A DNA stretch of 64,000 bases from Natronorubrum thiooxidans (GTDB lineage: Archaea > Halobacteriota > Halobacteria > Halobacteriales > Natrialbaceae). The translations under genes were made by a program, and so were the position numbers. The stretch lies in the NCBI RefSeq assembly GCF_900156475.1, contig NZ_FTNR01000002.1, positions 310,001 to 374,000 of the forward strand, read 5' to 3'. Within the stretch, counting starts at the first letter, position 1. The number at the start of each line of letters is the position of its first letter. Positions 25,083-36,056 of this stretch are shown here, in pieces. Under the pieces are notes generated by a model. The model worked only from the letters and a program-made list of their open reading frames with translations. It was not told where the DNA came from and made no database searches.

Positions 25083-25309
25083 TATTATTAACGAGAATCT
25101 CACGGCTATCCAACGGAAATATCTTCGTACGTTTTACAAATATATCGATTGAGCGGATACCGAGCCCGTTCTCGAGCGCGCCACACCGTGGCACGACGAG
25201 GGTTCTCGCGATTAGTGAGTCGAACCACTGCAGTTACAGCGACCACAGCCGAACGGTGCAACTGGCGACCGGTCAGCGACCGACCCACTCAGTTGCGAAC
25301 AACGCCGTA

Positions 25310-25326
25310 TTGGGGAGGGAAAACAA
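25310..25326 (+). promoter_or_regulatory. Palindrome-like operator upstream of two-domain Usp
   Basis: TTGGG-GAGGGAA-AACAA is a weaker member of the family, but it sits in the same place, followed by TATTATACC as TATA element 27 nt before the ATG at 25355. Confidence 0.5.
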
Positions 25327-25354
25327 TATTATACCGTCGACACCTATAGCCAGT

Positions 25355-26200
25355 ATGAAAGCCGTCTGTGCCACCGACCTTTCGGCAGCGAGCGAAGCGA
25401 CTATCCAAAGCGAGACGTGCCTCGAGTGTCTCGGGCGGATCGGCGTCGAGGAGATTCACCTCGTCACCGTGATCCCGTCGAACGTTCACGCGGGGATGCC
25501 CGGTATCGACTTCGAAAAGCGCCGCCGGCAGGCGCTCGATCGCTACCGTAGGGTCATCGAGAAGGCCGGCTTCGACGTCGAAACGCACGTCGTTCGCGGC
25601 ACGCCCCACCGACGGATCACCGGGATCGCCGAAACGATCGGCGCGAGCCTGACGATCGTTGGCTCGCGCGGGAAAAGCCCGCTCGAGAACCGCGTCATCG
25701 GATCGACGGCGCGAAACCTCGCTCGGACGACGGTGACGCCGCTGCTCGTCAACCGGGTCGAACGCGAGACGGAAGACCCCGACGTCGTCAGAGCACACCT
25801 GTTCCAGCGCATGCTGTACGCCACGGACTTTTCCGAGAACGCAGAACGGGCGTTCGAGACGTTCTCGTACCTGCGCCACGCCACCGAGGAGGCGACGCTG
25901 GTCCACGTTCAGACGCCGAAAGATCCCGGCCTTCCGGAGGATGACGATCCCGAAGAAACCCTCGGAGAACTCGCTGCCCAACTCGAGGAGTGGGGGATCG
26001 AGACGCAGATCAACGTTCGACAGGGCGATCCCGCCGACGAAATCCTCGCCGCGGAGGCCGAGTACGATCCGACGACGATCCTCGTCGGCTCGCGTGGTCA
26101 CAGCCGACTCCGCCGACTGCTGCTCGGCAGCGTCTCCGAGGACATCGTCGCGCAGGCGAACGGGAACGTGATGCTCGTGCCGCCGGAGCGACTGGCCTGA
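25355..26200 (+). CDS. Two-domain universal stress protein
   Basis: A 281-residue tandem Usp. Domain 1 (residues 1-138) has the loop GSRGKSPLENRVIGST; domain 2 (about 149-281) has GSRGHSRLRRLLLGS. It has cysteines at residues 5, 22 and 25 (ETCLECLG), which is unusual for Usp proteins and fits a thiol-responsive role. The start ATG follows a TATA element by 27 nt (leaderless). A structured repeat begins right after the stop codon. Confidence 0.9.
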   Translation: MKAVCATDLSAASEATIQSETCLECLGRIGVEEIHLVTVIPSNVHAGMPGIDFEKRRRQALDRYRRVIEKAGFDVETHVVRGTPHRRITGIAETIGASLTIVGSRGKSPLENRVIGSTARNLARTTVTPLLVNRVERETEDPDVVRAHLFQRMLYATDFSENAERAFETFSYLRHATEEATLVHVQTPKDPGLPEDDDPEETLGELAAQLEEWGIETQINVRQGDPADEILAAEAEYDPTTILVGSRGHSRLRRLLLGSVSEDIVAQANGNVMLVPPERLA

Positions 26201-26298
26201 GACGGACCGCTGTCCGCCAACTCCATCGCGACTGCGACCAGCCCGCAAGGAATCACGCAGTGCTCGCAGTCGCGGTCAGGTTCTGTTGCCCGGACCAG
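26201..26298 (+). repeat. Dispersed structured repeat, copy 5
   Basis: It begins GACGGACCGCTGTCCGCC right after the Usp stop codon. It has a 10-bp inner stem pairing GCGACTGCGA with TCGCAGTCGC and an outer pairing of GTCCG with CGGAC. It is the longest copy, with an enlarged inner stem-loop. Confidence 0.62.
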
Positions 26299-26376
26299 TC
26301 GCGGCCGACACCGTTTCACGGCCCAAGAGCGTGTCGCATGGTACGGTATGATTCGATCACAGACAACACAATAATA

Positions 26377-26393
26377 TTGTTAGATTAGTACAC
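26377..26393 (+). promoter_or_regulatory. Operator without an obvious target gene
   Basis: TTGTT-AGATTAG-TACAC, overlapped on its left by the perfect palindrome ACAATA-A-TATTGT at 26368-26380. Spacing matches the regulon sites, but the TATA element downstream is poor and no convincing gene follows. Confidence 0.5.
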
Positions 26394-26575
26394 TACTACA
26401 AACCCTATCCGACCACATGGAATTTGGTCGATCTGGACGGGTACAACAGCCCATCGCTTGCCCCGAACCCGCTGGCTTTCGTATCCATTCGCAACTCACG
26501 CATCCCGGTCGACCCACTCGTCACCCGATAGCTCCCAGTCCAGCCGCGGAATACCCGCACCCCGACCAGACAATA

Positions 26576-26592
26576 TTGTTCGTGCTACACAC
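26576..26592 (+). promoter_or_regulatory. Palindromic operator upstream of third thioredoxin
   Basis: TTGTT-CGTGCTA-CACAC, or with a 9-nt spacer TTGTT/ACACAA; ACAATATTGT at 26570-26579 is a perfect palindrome overlapping it. ATTATTATG follows as TATA element, about 30 nt before the ATG at 26628. Confidence 0.65.
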
Positions 26593-26627
26593 AATTATTA
26601 TGGTTACCGAGTCCGTACAGTCGGGTG

Positions 26628-27059
26628 ATGAGTGACGCTGCAGACGACGAACGACAGCGAATCCGTGAGCAAAAGAAACAGGAACTGCGCGACCGCCTCG
26701 AGAACGGGGGCAGCCTCGACGACGCTCAGCAGACGGCCAGCCCGTCCGAACCGATCAGCGTTCGGGGTGGCGACCACCTCGAGTCCGTCGTCAACGACCA
26801 CGACGTCGTCCTCGTGGACTGCTATGCCGACTGGTGTGGGCCCTGTCAGATGCTCGAGCCGACGGTGAAGGCACTGGCTGCAGAAACCGACGCCGCGGTC
26901 GCGAAAGTCGACATCGACGCCAACCAGGGGCTCGCCCAGCAACTGGGCGCGCGCAGCGTCCCGACGCTGCTCATTTATGCGGACGGCCAGCCCGTCGAGC
27001 GCATGGTCGGCGTGCAGGACAAAGCGACGCTGAAGGGCCTTATCGAGCAGCACAGCTAA
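26628..27059 (+). CDS. Thioredoxin with N-terminal helical extension
   Basis: A 143-residue thioredoxin. A charged, probably coiled-coil extension of about 40 residues (RQRIREQKKQELRDRLENGG) precedes the fold. The active site is W-C70-G... with sequence D-W-C70-G-P-C73, and an extra Cys65 lies five residues upstream. The cis-proline loop is RSVPTLLIY. ATG at 26628 is preferred over the adjacent GTG. It is followed after 63 nt by a DUF1684 gene, probably cotranscribed. Confidence 0.92.
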   Translation: MSDAADDERQRIREQKKQELRDRLENGGSLDDAQQTASPSEPISVRGGDHLESVVNDHDVVLVDCYADWCGPCQMLEPTVKALAAETDAAVAKVDIDANQGLAQQLGARSVPTLLIYADGQPVERMVGVQDKATLKGLIEQHS

Positions 27060-27122
27060 GATCACATACCGGTTGGGAGACGAACGGCACCCGAACTGAC
27101 GACGCCTCATACCACTTTACCC

Positions 27123-27662
27123 ATGACCGACGACTGGAAACGGACGCTCGAGATGCAACGCGACGAGAAAGACCAGTACTTCGCCAACGACCCCCACTCG
27201 CCGATTCCGCCGGCCGAACGCGAGTCGGTCGACGGTCTCGAGTACTACCCGATCGACGGTGACTACCGGTTCGAGCTCCCACTCGAAACGTACGACGAGC
27301 CCGAGCCCGTCGTCGTCGCCACGAGCACGGACGGCGAGCGCGAGTACCTGCGCTGGGGCGAGTTTCGGTTCACCGTCAGCGGCGAGGAGGTCACCATCCA
27401 AGCGTACAAATCCGAGGCGGACGACGACCGGCTCTGGGTGCCGTTTCGCGACGCGACCAGCGGTGAGGAAACCTACGGCGCGGGTCGATACCTCGATTTA
27501 GAACCCGACACCCACCGGACGGCCGACGGGGAGTGGCTCCTCGATTTCAACGAGGCGTACAACCCCACGTGTGCGTACTCGGACCAGTATGACTGCCCAC
27601 TTCCGCCGACGGAAAACTGGCTCGAGGTCCCGATCGAAGCCGGCGAGAAGGTGTTTCACTGA
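27123..27662 (+). CDS. DUF1684 family protein
   Basis: A 179-residue soluble protein with the DUF1684 order: LRWGEFRFTVSGEEV, then RLWVPFRDATSGEETYGAGRY, then the conserved LDFNEAYNPTCAY and CPLPPTENWL, ending AGEKVF. The family is common in bacteria and haloarchaea and is unassigned. Two conserved cysteines (in PTCAY and DCPLP) could be redox-active, which would suit its position behind a thioredoxin. Confidence 0.9.
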   Translation: MTDDWKRTLEMQRDEKDQYFANDPHSPIPPAERESVDGLEYYPIDGDYRFELPLETYDEPEPVVVATSTDGEREYLRWGEFRFTVSGEEVTIQAYKSEADDDRLWVPFRDATSGEETYGAGRYLDLEPDTHRTADGEWLLDFNEAYNPTCAYSDQYDCPLPPTENWLEVPIEAGEKVFH

Positions 27663-27676
27663 GTCCGGAAGCGCGG

Positions 27677-29323
27677 TTACTCGTTTTTGAGGTACGTCTG
27701 TTCGAACGAGCGGACACTCTCGTCGGTTCCCGCGATGATAACCTCGTCGTCCGGGTCGAACTCGAGCGTGTCCGGGTCGAACTCCGCGATCAGCTCCCCG
27801 TCACGGACGACGACGAGGACGGTACAGCCGGTCGTTGCCCGGACGTCGGCACCGGTGAGGGTGCGACCCGCCAGCCGGCCGACGGGGAGTCTGACGACGT
27901 CGATCTGTTTGTCGAACGTCAGCACCGATTCGTCCTCGAAGATCGTCGACGCCAGCATGCGACCGCTGACGGTCGCAAGCGACTGGACATACGCCGCGCC
28001 CGCCCGGTACAGTTTCCCCTCGCTCTTCGACTCGTTCGCCCGCACGATCACGTCGATCTCGGGGTTCAGATCGCTCGCGATCAGCGTCGTGAAAATCGCA
28101 GTCGTGTCGTCGTTGACGGCGATGATCACGGCCGATGCGTCCTCGATGTCGGCCTCGAGGAAGGTCTCCGGCTCTCGGGCGTCGCCCACGACGTCGACGC
28201 CCTCACTCTCCTGTCTGTCGATCACCGTCACCTCGGCTCCCGTCGACTCGAGGACGTCGGCCGCGACCGCTCCCGCCTCCCCGTAGCCGGCGACGAGGAC
28301 GCGCTGGGGGGAAAACGACTGTACCGAGGACGTCGCCTCCTCGCGCAGGGCCGCGATCCGGTCCGGTTCCCCCGCGACGAGCAGCCGAACGTCGTCGTCT
28401 AACTCGAGGGCCGGATCGATCGGGCTCTCGAACTCGCCATCGACCCAGACGCCGATGATATCGACAGCGAACCGGTCTCGAAGCCGCACGTCGCCCGCAG
28501 TCCGGTTACAGAGGTCACTTCCCGATTCGATCGAGAGCTCGACCAGTTCCAGATCGTTCCCGATTTCGATGCCGTCGTCGACCGCCGTCGTGACAGCAGT
28601 CGGGACCTGATGGGCCAGACTCTCGCCCAGCAGTTGCCGCGGCGAGAGCACGCTATCGGCCCCCGCGATTCGGTGGTACTCCGCGAGGGACACGTCTTCG
28701 ACGAGCGTCACCGTCGTAACGTCCGGGTTCACTTCCCGCGCCGACAGAACGATGCTCGCGCTACTCTCGTCCGAACTGTCCGCGACGAGCGCCATCGCTC
28801 GTTCAACCCCCGCGTTCTCGAGCACCTCGACTGACTCTGGGTCGCCGTGGACGACCCGGTGACCCGCCTCGTGGAGGCGCGTCGCCAGTTCGTCGTCGGA
28901 TTCGACGATGACGTAGGCTTGGCCTCGAGATTCGAGTTCCTCGACGAACGTCTCGCCGCGGGAGGTGTACTCGCAGATAACGACGTGGTCCTCGAGATCA
29001 GTCACCGCCGTCGGTGGCGTAGGGGAGAGCGTGTTTCGGAGCCACGGGACCGCGAACACGTCCGCGGCAGTGAGGATCAGTCCGATGCCGGCCAGTTGCA
29101 TCCCGATCATCAACAGGTTCATCTGCGGGGTCTGCCACGGTGCGTCCTCACCGTACCCCGTCGTCGTGTACGTCTGGAAGACGATCTCGAGCGAACGAAA
29201 CAGCGGCTGTGGCCGCCCTTCCCACGTCGACATCCCGTAGTTGTATAGAAGCGTAAATATCACCGTCGTCGCGGCCACCAGCGCCAGATAGTAGCCGGTC
29301 CGCCGGGACTTCCACAATGACAT
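27677..29323 (-). CDS. Potassium channel protein with two RCK (TrkA-N/C) units
   Basis: A 548-residue protein. The N-terminus has two membrane helices around a pore loop with the K+ selectivity filter TTGYG (residues 54-58). Two cytoplasmic RCK units follow (about residues 105-325 and 340-548), each with a Rossmann TrkA-N and a TrkA-C part. Two RCKs per chain resemble a gated K+ channel of the MthK/Kch type. It should help potassium balance in a salt-in cell. It is convergent with the DUF1684 gene, 14 nt apart. Confidence 0.92.
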   Translation of the reverse strand: MSLWKSRRTGYYLALVAATTVIFTLLYNYGMSTWEGRPQPLFRSLEIVFQTYTTTGYGEDAPWQTPQMNLLMIGMQLAGIGLILTAADVFAVPWLRNTLSPTPPTAVTDLEDHVVICEYTSRGETFVEELESRGQAYVIVESDDELATRLHEAGHRVVHGDPESVEVLENAGVERAMALVADSSDESSASIVLSAREVNPDVTTVTLVEDVSLAEYHRIAGADSVLSPRQLLGESLAHQVPTAVTTAVDDGIEIGNDLELVELSIESGSDLCNRTAGDVRLRDRFAVDIIGVWVDGEFESPIDPALELDDDVRLLVAGEPDRIAALREEATSSVQSFSPQRVLVAGYGEAGAVAADVLESTGAEVTVIDRQESEGVDVVGDAREPETFLEADIEDASAVIIAVNDDTTAIFTTLIASDLNPEIDVIVRANESKSEGKLYRAGAAYVQSLATVSGRMLASTIFEDESVLTFDKQIDVVRLPVGRLAGRTLTGADVRATTGCTVLVVVRDGELIAEFDPDTLEFDPDDEVIIAGTDESVRSFEQTYLKNE

Positions 29324-29364
29324 ACTGATCGTTTTAGCTGGTCCGGTGTTTACGTTACCGATCG

Positions 29365-29934
29365 TCAGCCCGGCAGAAACAGATTGAGAACGGCGACGAC
29401 GATTCCTGCAAGTCCCATCCGGACGCCGGCGACGATCCAGTTCTGTTTCGAGATCGATCCGAGGTACGCGCCGAATAGAAACAGGACGACGACGCCGACG
29501 GCGATCCCGACGAGCGTCGCCTCGAGCAGCGTAAAGACGACGTCGTGGGCGAGAAACGGGAGCAATGGCAGAATAATGCCGATCAACGGCCCGATACCGC
29601 TCGCCACCGCGTTGATCTTTCGCGCCCCTGTCCGTCGCTCTTGAACCGTCGTCTCGTCTAACTCGGTTAGCATGGCCTGCTCGATCCGCAGCAGTTCGGC
29701 CTGTTTCTCGGCGCGTTCGATCTCCCAGACGCTCCAGACGCCCGACGTGCCGAGTCCGACGGCCGCGCCGAGGCCGATCGTGACGACGGTGATCCCTTCG
29801 GTCACGCCCGACAGATACGCGCCGACGATAATCCCGATGCTCGTCAGCGTGCCGTCGAACCCGTTCGAGATGAAGTAGCGCCGCGAGATCGATCGGACGT
29901 CCTCGTCCGCGAGGAGCGTGCGAAGCGACGGCAT
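29365..29934 (-). CDS. VIT1/CCC1-like membrane protein
   Basis: A 189-residue protein with about five membrane segments. It has the N-terminal YFISNGFDGTLTSIGIIVGAY motif of the VIT1/CCC1 iron/manganese transporter family, a central acidic cytoplasmic helix (EIERAEKQAELLRIEQ) and a glycine-rich last half. The family carries Fe2+ or Mn2+ out of the cytosol; the substrate here is not shown. It is 4 nt downstream of the DUF211 gene and probably in one operon with it. Confidence 0.85.
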   Translation of the reverse strand: MPSLRTLLADEDVRSISRRYFISNGFDGTLTSIGIIVGAYLSGVTEGITVVTIGLGAAVGLGTSGVWSVWEIERAEKQAELLRIEQAMLTELDETTVQERRTGARKINAVASGIGPLIGIILPLLPFLAHDVVFTLLEATLVGIAVGVVVLFLFGAYLGSISKQNWIVAGVRMGLAGIVVAVLNLFLPG

Positions 29935-29938
29935 TTGC

Positions 29939-30232
29939 CTAGCGGTCCTGTGGCGTCGCGCTCTGTTCGACCAGTCGCTCGCCGCAGACGACCTGATCGA
30001 TCGAATGGACCGTCCCGCCCAGGTCGACGAGGGTCTCTTCGACGGTCGCCGCCTCGAGGTCGTCGCCTTCGATCGTGAGTTTGATGTTTTGGACCGCCCG
30101 ATCGGTTTCGACGAGCACGGCGTTAACGCCCTCGACGCCCGAACAGCCGGCGACGGCGTCGGCGAACTCGAGGATGTCAGGGTCGTGCGGTTTCATGACG
30201 TCGAGGACGAGCCGTCGTATCGGGGCGTTCAT
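29939..30232 (-). CDS. DUF211 domain protein
   Basis: A 97-residue DUF211 protein starting with the usual RRLVLDVMKPHDPDILEFA. It shows a ferredoxin-like alternation and a conserved LGGTVHSIDQVVCG near the end. The family is archaeal and of unknown function; a structure-based link to small-molecule binding has been suggested for ACT-like folds. Its position right upstream of the VIT-like gene hints at a regulatory or metal-related role. Confidence 0.88.
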   Translation of the reverse strand: MNAPIRRLVLDVMKPHDPDILEFADAVAGCSGVEGVNAVLVETDRAVQNIKLTIEGDDLEAATVEETLVDLGGTVHSIDQVVCGERLVEQSATPQDR

Positions 30233-30346
30233 ATCACGTACCGTCTCGGGCGAGCGTCTTAGTGACGAGGGCGATTCGCGGCCGGCGAAATCGACGGGCG
30301 ACCTGCCAGCCCGGCGAGCGAACGCTCCCGGACTCCCACCCGCCCG

Positions 30347-32935
<2,589 letters not shown>

Positions 32936-33107
32936 TGTGGAAACCTATAGGCGTACACCCCGGAATTGTGGTCCGATGGCGAGCAGGACACATCGGTGGC
33001 CGACAGAATCTATCTCGAGCGATGGGCGCAGTTCGGTCGCGATCGACACGACTGCAGCCGAGTTGAAGACAAAGTGATTACTCGCTCCACTCCGAAGTGG
33101 CAACCGA

Positions 33108-34205
33108 GTGAACGGGATCGAAATCGGAGTTCGGTTGGTCGCTGGTGTCGGCCTCATCCTCGCGAACGCCTTTTTCGTCGCCATCGAGTTCGCGCTCACC
33201 CGTGTCAGGCAGTACCCCGAGTCGACGTTCGACGAACCCGGCCTCCGCCGGGCCTGGGAGATGACCGACGACCTCGAGATCTACCTTACGAGCTGTCAGG
33301 TCGGCATTAGCGCGACGAGCATTGCCGTCGGCATCGTCGCCGAACCGGCCCTCGCCACAGTCGTCGCGCCCATCTTCGCGAACACGGCGCTTGCCTCCGC
33401 GGGTGCGGGTGCGGTCGTCGCCTTCGTCATCATCAACCTCTTGCATCTCACCCACGGCGAACAGACGCCGACCTATCTCGGCGTCGAGCGGACGAAGTTC
33501 GTCGCCCGATACGGCGCAACACCGCTGTACTGGTATGCTGCGCTGCTCCGCCCCGTGATCTGGCTCGGCGACGCCGTCGCGAAGTGGACGCTCCGACGCT
33601 TCGGGATCGAGATGACCGGTGCGTGGCTCGAGACCGAGACGGAAATCATCGAGACGCGAGCCGACCTCCGGCGGAAACTCGGCTCAGTCCTCGAGCAGGG
33701 TGATCTCCCGCGGGAACGTCGAGAAGAGATCCTCAACGCGCTCGTCGTCGGCGAGGAACTGGTCAGCGACGCCATGACTGACGTCGAGGACGTAACCTTC
33801 CTTTCGACGGCGGCGTCCGTGGAAGACAATCTGGATCGGATCGGCTCGAGTCCGCACACGCGGTTTCCGCTGATCGATGGCGAGCCCGAGGCGTTCGTCG
33901 GCATCGTCTACGTCCCGACGGTCGTCGACCGCATCGACGACCTCCGCGACGGGACGGTGACGTTCGAGGAGTTCGCGACGCCGCCGATGACGCTTTCGGC
34001 CGACACGCCAGTCAGCGACGCCATCGACGCGTTACAGGCCGAACAGCAGGAACTCGCGCTCGTCGAGGACGACGGCGACGTCGTCGGCCTGCTGACGGTC
34101 ACGGACGCCCTCGAGGCGCTGGTCGGAGCGTTCGAGGATCCGCTCGAGACGGACGACTTCCTGTCGGAGCGCGTCGGTCGCCGACGCTCGCGGACGGACT
34201 CCTGA
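33108..34205 (+). CDS. CNNM/HlyC-type membrane protein with CBS pair
   Basis: A 365-residue protein. The N-terminal DUF21 region has three to four membrane segments with the signatures NAFFVAIEFALTRVR and LTSCQVGISATSIAVG and the segment NLLHLTHGEQTPTYLG. A CBS pair follows (about residues 215-340). The family includes bacterial CorB/CNNM magnesium exporters. It starts with GTG at 33108. It probably moves or senses a divalent cation, fitting the neighbouring P-type ATPase and ZIP genes. Confidence 0.85.
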   Translation: MNGIEIGVRLVAGVGLILANAFFVAIEFALTRVRQYPESTFDEPGLRRAWEMTDDLEIYLTSCQVGISATSIAVGIVAEPALATVVAPIFANTALASAGAGAVVAFVIINLLHLTHGEQTPTYLGVERTKFVARYGATPLYWYAALLRPVIWLGDAVAKWTLRRFGIEMTGAWLETETEIIETRADLRRKLGSVLEQGDLPRERREEILNALVVGEELVSDAMTDVEDVTFLSTAASVEDNLDRIGSSPHTRFPLIDGEPEAFVGIVYVPTVVDRIDDLRDGTVTFEEFATPPMTLSADTPVSDAIDALQAEQQELALVEDDGDVVGLLTVTDALEALVGAFEDPLETDDFLSERVGRRRSRTDS

Positions 34206-34292
34206 TCGACGCCGTTCTCTCGTTCATCTCGCCCGTCTCAATGTCGGCTCGCCAACAACACACGTATACCACTCCCGACCGAACGCGGAAGT

Positions 34293-35174
34293 ATGTACGA
34301 TTTCGTTCTCGTTCCCGTCGACGGCGGCGACTCCTCGATGGCGGCCCTCGAGCACGCTGTCGAACTCGCGGCCGACCACGGGGCGACCGTCCACCTCCTC
34401 TACGTCGCCGACACGAACACGCCCAGCCTCGCTCGACAGGGGACGACCGTCGTCGACACACTCGAGCAGGAAGGTGAAGACGTCCTCGCGGCGGCCCGAT
34501 CCGTGGCCGAGGATCAGGGCGTGCCCACCGTGAGCGACGTTATCCAGGGCGATCCGCGCGAGGTCATCCTCGAGGCCGCCGCGTCCGGCCCTGTTGACCT
34601 CATCGTCATGGGAACGCACGGCCGACGCCGGCTCGGGGAGTACGTCCTCGGCACCGTCACGGAGGGCGTCATCAACGAGACTGAGATGCCGGTGGTGACG
34701 GTTCGGGCGGACGAGGACGTGACGCGGTCGTACCCGTACGACGGGATTCTCGTCCCGATGGACGGGAGCGACCACGCGGAGGCGGCACTCCGCCTCGGTA
34801 CCGAAATCGCAGTCCACCACGGCGCGACGATATACCTGTTGACCGTCGTCGATACGCCCGTTCTCGGGATCGCCGACAGGACGACGTCGGTCGCCGACGA
34901 CCTCGAAGAACGGGCCCGCAAGATCCTCACCGAAGCTTCGGCGATTGCGTCGGACGCGGGAGCCGACGACGTCGTCACGACGGTCGAATCGGGCTCGGTC
35001 CCGCGAGAGATTGAGTCGGCCGCGGACGCGGACGGTGTCGACCTCGTCGTCATGGGGACCCACGGGCGGATCGGCCTCGATCAGCGACTGCTCGGCTCGA
35101 CGACCGAACGGGTGATTCGGACGGCACCGACGCCCGTGGTAACGACGAGCGCGACCGTCACCGACGACGACTGA
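34293..35174 (+). CDS. Two-domain universal stress protein
   Basis: A 293-residue tandem Usp, with domain 1 at residues 1-143 and domain 2 at 148-290. Both ATP loops are intact (GTHGRRRLGEYVLGT and GTHGRIGLDQRLLGST). It differs from the two-domain Usp at 25355 in lacking its cysteines and its operator. It starts at the ATG at 34293, 87 nt after the CNNM-like gene. Confidence 0.93.
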   Translation: MYDFVLVPVDGGDSSMAALEHAVELAADHGATVHLLYVADTNTPSLARQGTTVVDTLEQEGEDVLAAARSVAEDQGVPTVSDVIQGDPREVILEAAASGPVDLIVMGTHGRRRLGEYVLGTVTEGVINETEMPVVTVRADEDVTRSYPYDGILVPMDGSDHAEAALRLGTEIAVHHGATIYLLTVVDTPVLGIADRTTSVADDLEERARKILTEASAIASDAGADDVVTTVESGSVPREIESAADADGVDLVVMGTHGRIGLDQRLLGSTTERVIRTAPTPVVTTSATVTDDD

Positions 35175-35258
35175 TCGACCCGGGACGAACGCGAACCACA
35201 CCGCTCGAGGCCACTTTCGCTGGCGATTTATACGACCGGTTCGAGGAGCGACATATAG

Positions 35259-36056
35259 ATGTCCCTGCTCGAGAATCTCGTCTTGGTGTTCGTCGCGGGG
35301 TTCATTACGGCGTTGGCGACCGGGATCGGCGCACTGCCGTTTTTCTTCTTCGACTCGATTAGCGACCGTCGAAGCGTCATGCTCTGGGGACTGTCCTCCG
35401 GGATCATGGTTTCGGCGTCGGTGTTCGGCCTCATCGAGGAGGGGCTAGCCGAAGGGACGATGGGCCAGATCGCCGTGGGGATGGCCGCCGGCGTCTTGCT
35501 CGTCGTCATTGCACACGACGTCCTCATGGACGCCGACATCGACCCACGCGAGTACGAGGAGGCGGACTTCAAGAAACTCGTGCTTATTCTCGGTATTCTG
35601 ACCGTCCACAGCTTTCCGGAAGGGATCGCCGTCGGCGTCTCGTTTGCAGATCTTGGTCTCGAGGGAGGGGTCGCGTTTCTGGGCTTTACCGTCCCGCTGC
35701 TGGCGGTCTTCATGACGATTGCGATCTCGATTCACAACATTCCGGAAGGCACCGCGATCTCGATCCCCCTGAAATCGATGGGCGTGTCCAAGTGGAAGAT
35801 GGTCTGGTGGGCAGTCTTCTCGAGTCTGCCACAGCCACTCGGAGCCGTTATCGCGTTCGCGTTCGTTAGCGTCGCGCGGGAGTTCCTGCCCTACGGCTTC
35901 GGCTTCGCCGCGGGAGCGATGATCTACCTCGTGCTCACCGAGTTCATCCCGGAAGCCCTGGATCTTGGCAAAGGGCTCCCGAACGGCGGGAAACCGGAGC
36001 TCGCGGGCGGAATCGTTCTCGGTGTGGCGATTATGGTGCCACTGGCGTTCATCTGA
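35259..36056 (+). CDS. ZIP family metal transporter
   Basis: A 265-residue protein with eight membrane segments. The two metal-binding helices carry H117-S-F-P-E121-G and H159-N-I-P-E163-G, the ZIP signature. The loop with ADIDPREYEEADF is acidic. ZIP proteins bring Zn2+, Fe2+ or Mn2+ into the cytoplasm. A TTTATAC TATA element at 35227-35233 sits about 28 nt before the ATG, so the mRNA is leaderless. Confidence 0.92.
   Translation: MSLLENLVLVFVAGFITALATGIGALPFFFFDSISDRRSVMLWGLSSGIMVSASVFGLIEEGLAEGTMGQIAVGMAAGVLLVVIAHDVLMDADIDPREYEEADFKKLVLILGILTVHSFPEGIAVGVSFADLGLEGGVAFLGFTVPLLAVFMTIAISIHNIPEGTAISIPLKSMGVSKWKMVWWAVFSSLPQPLGAVIAFAFVSVAREFLPYGFGFAAGAMIYLVLTEFIPEALDLGKGLPNGGKPELAGGIVLGVAIMVPLAFI

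Larger units (their letters stand above)
24979..25354. other. Regulatory gap between TauE operon 2 and the two-domain Usp
   Basis: This 376-nt gap holds two operator copies: 25066-25082 reading toward TauE and 25310-25326 reading toward the Usp gene. It also has the conserved block 25099-25148 shared with the other TauE operon. The middle part, 25150-25300, shows nothing recognisable. Confidence 0.65.
26201..26627. other. 427-nt gap with repeat and two operators, no clear gene
   Basis: The gap contains repeat copy 5, an operator at 26377 with no obvious target, and the operator of the third thioredoxin at 26576. A 72-codon frame starting at 26417 has unusual proline- and histidine-rich content and runs through the second operator and past the thioredoxin start, so it is unlikely to be a protein gene. 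A small RNA or lost gene is possible. Confidence 0.5.

Noticed and set aside
26417-26635. 72-codon plus-strand frame after the orphan operator
   Set aside because: Composition is rich in Pro, His and Arg, and it runs through the operator and TATA element of the next thioredoxin and past that gene's start. No family similarity is seen.
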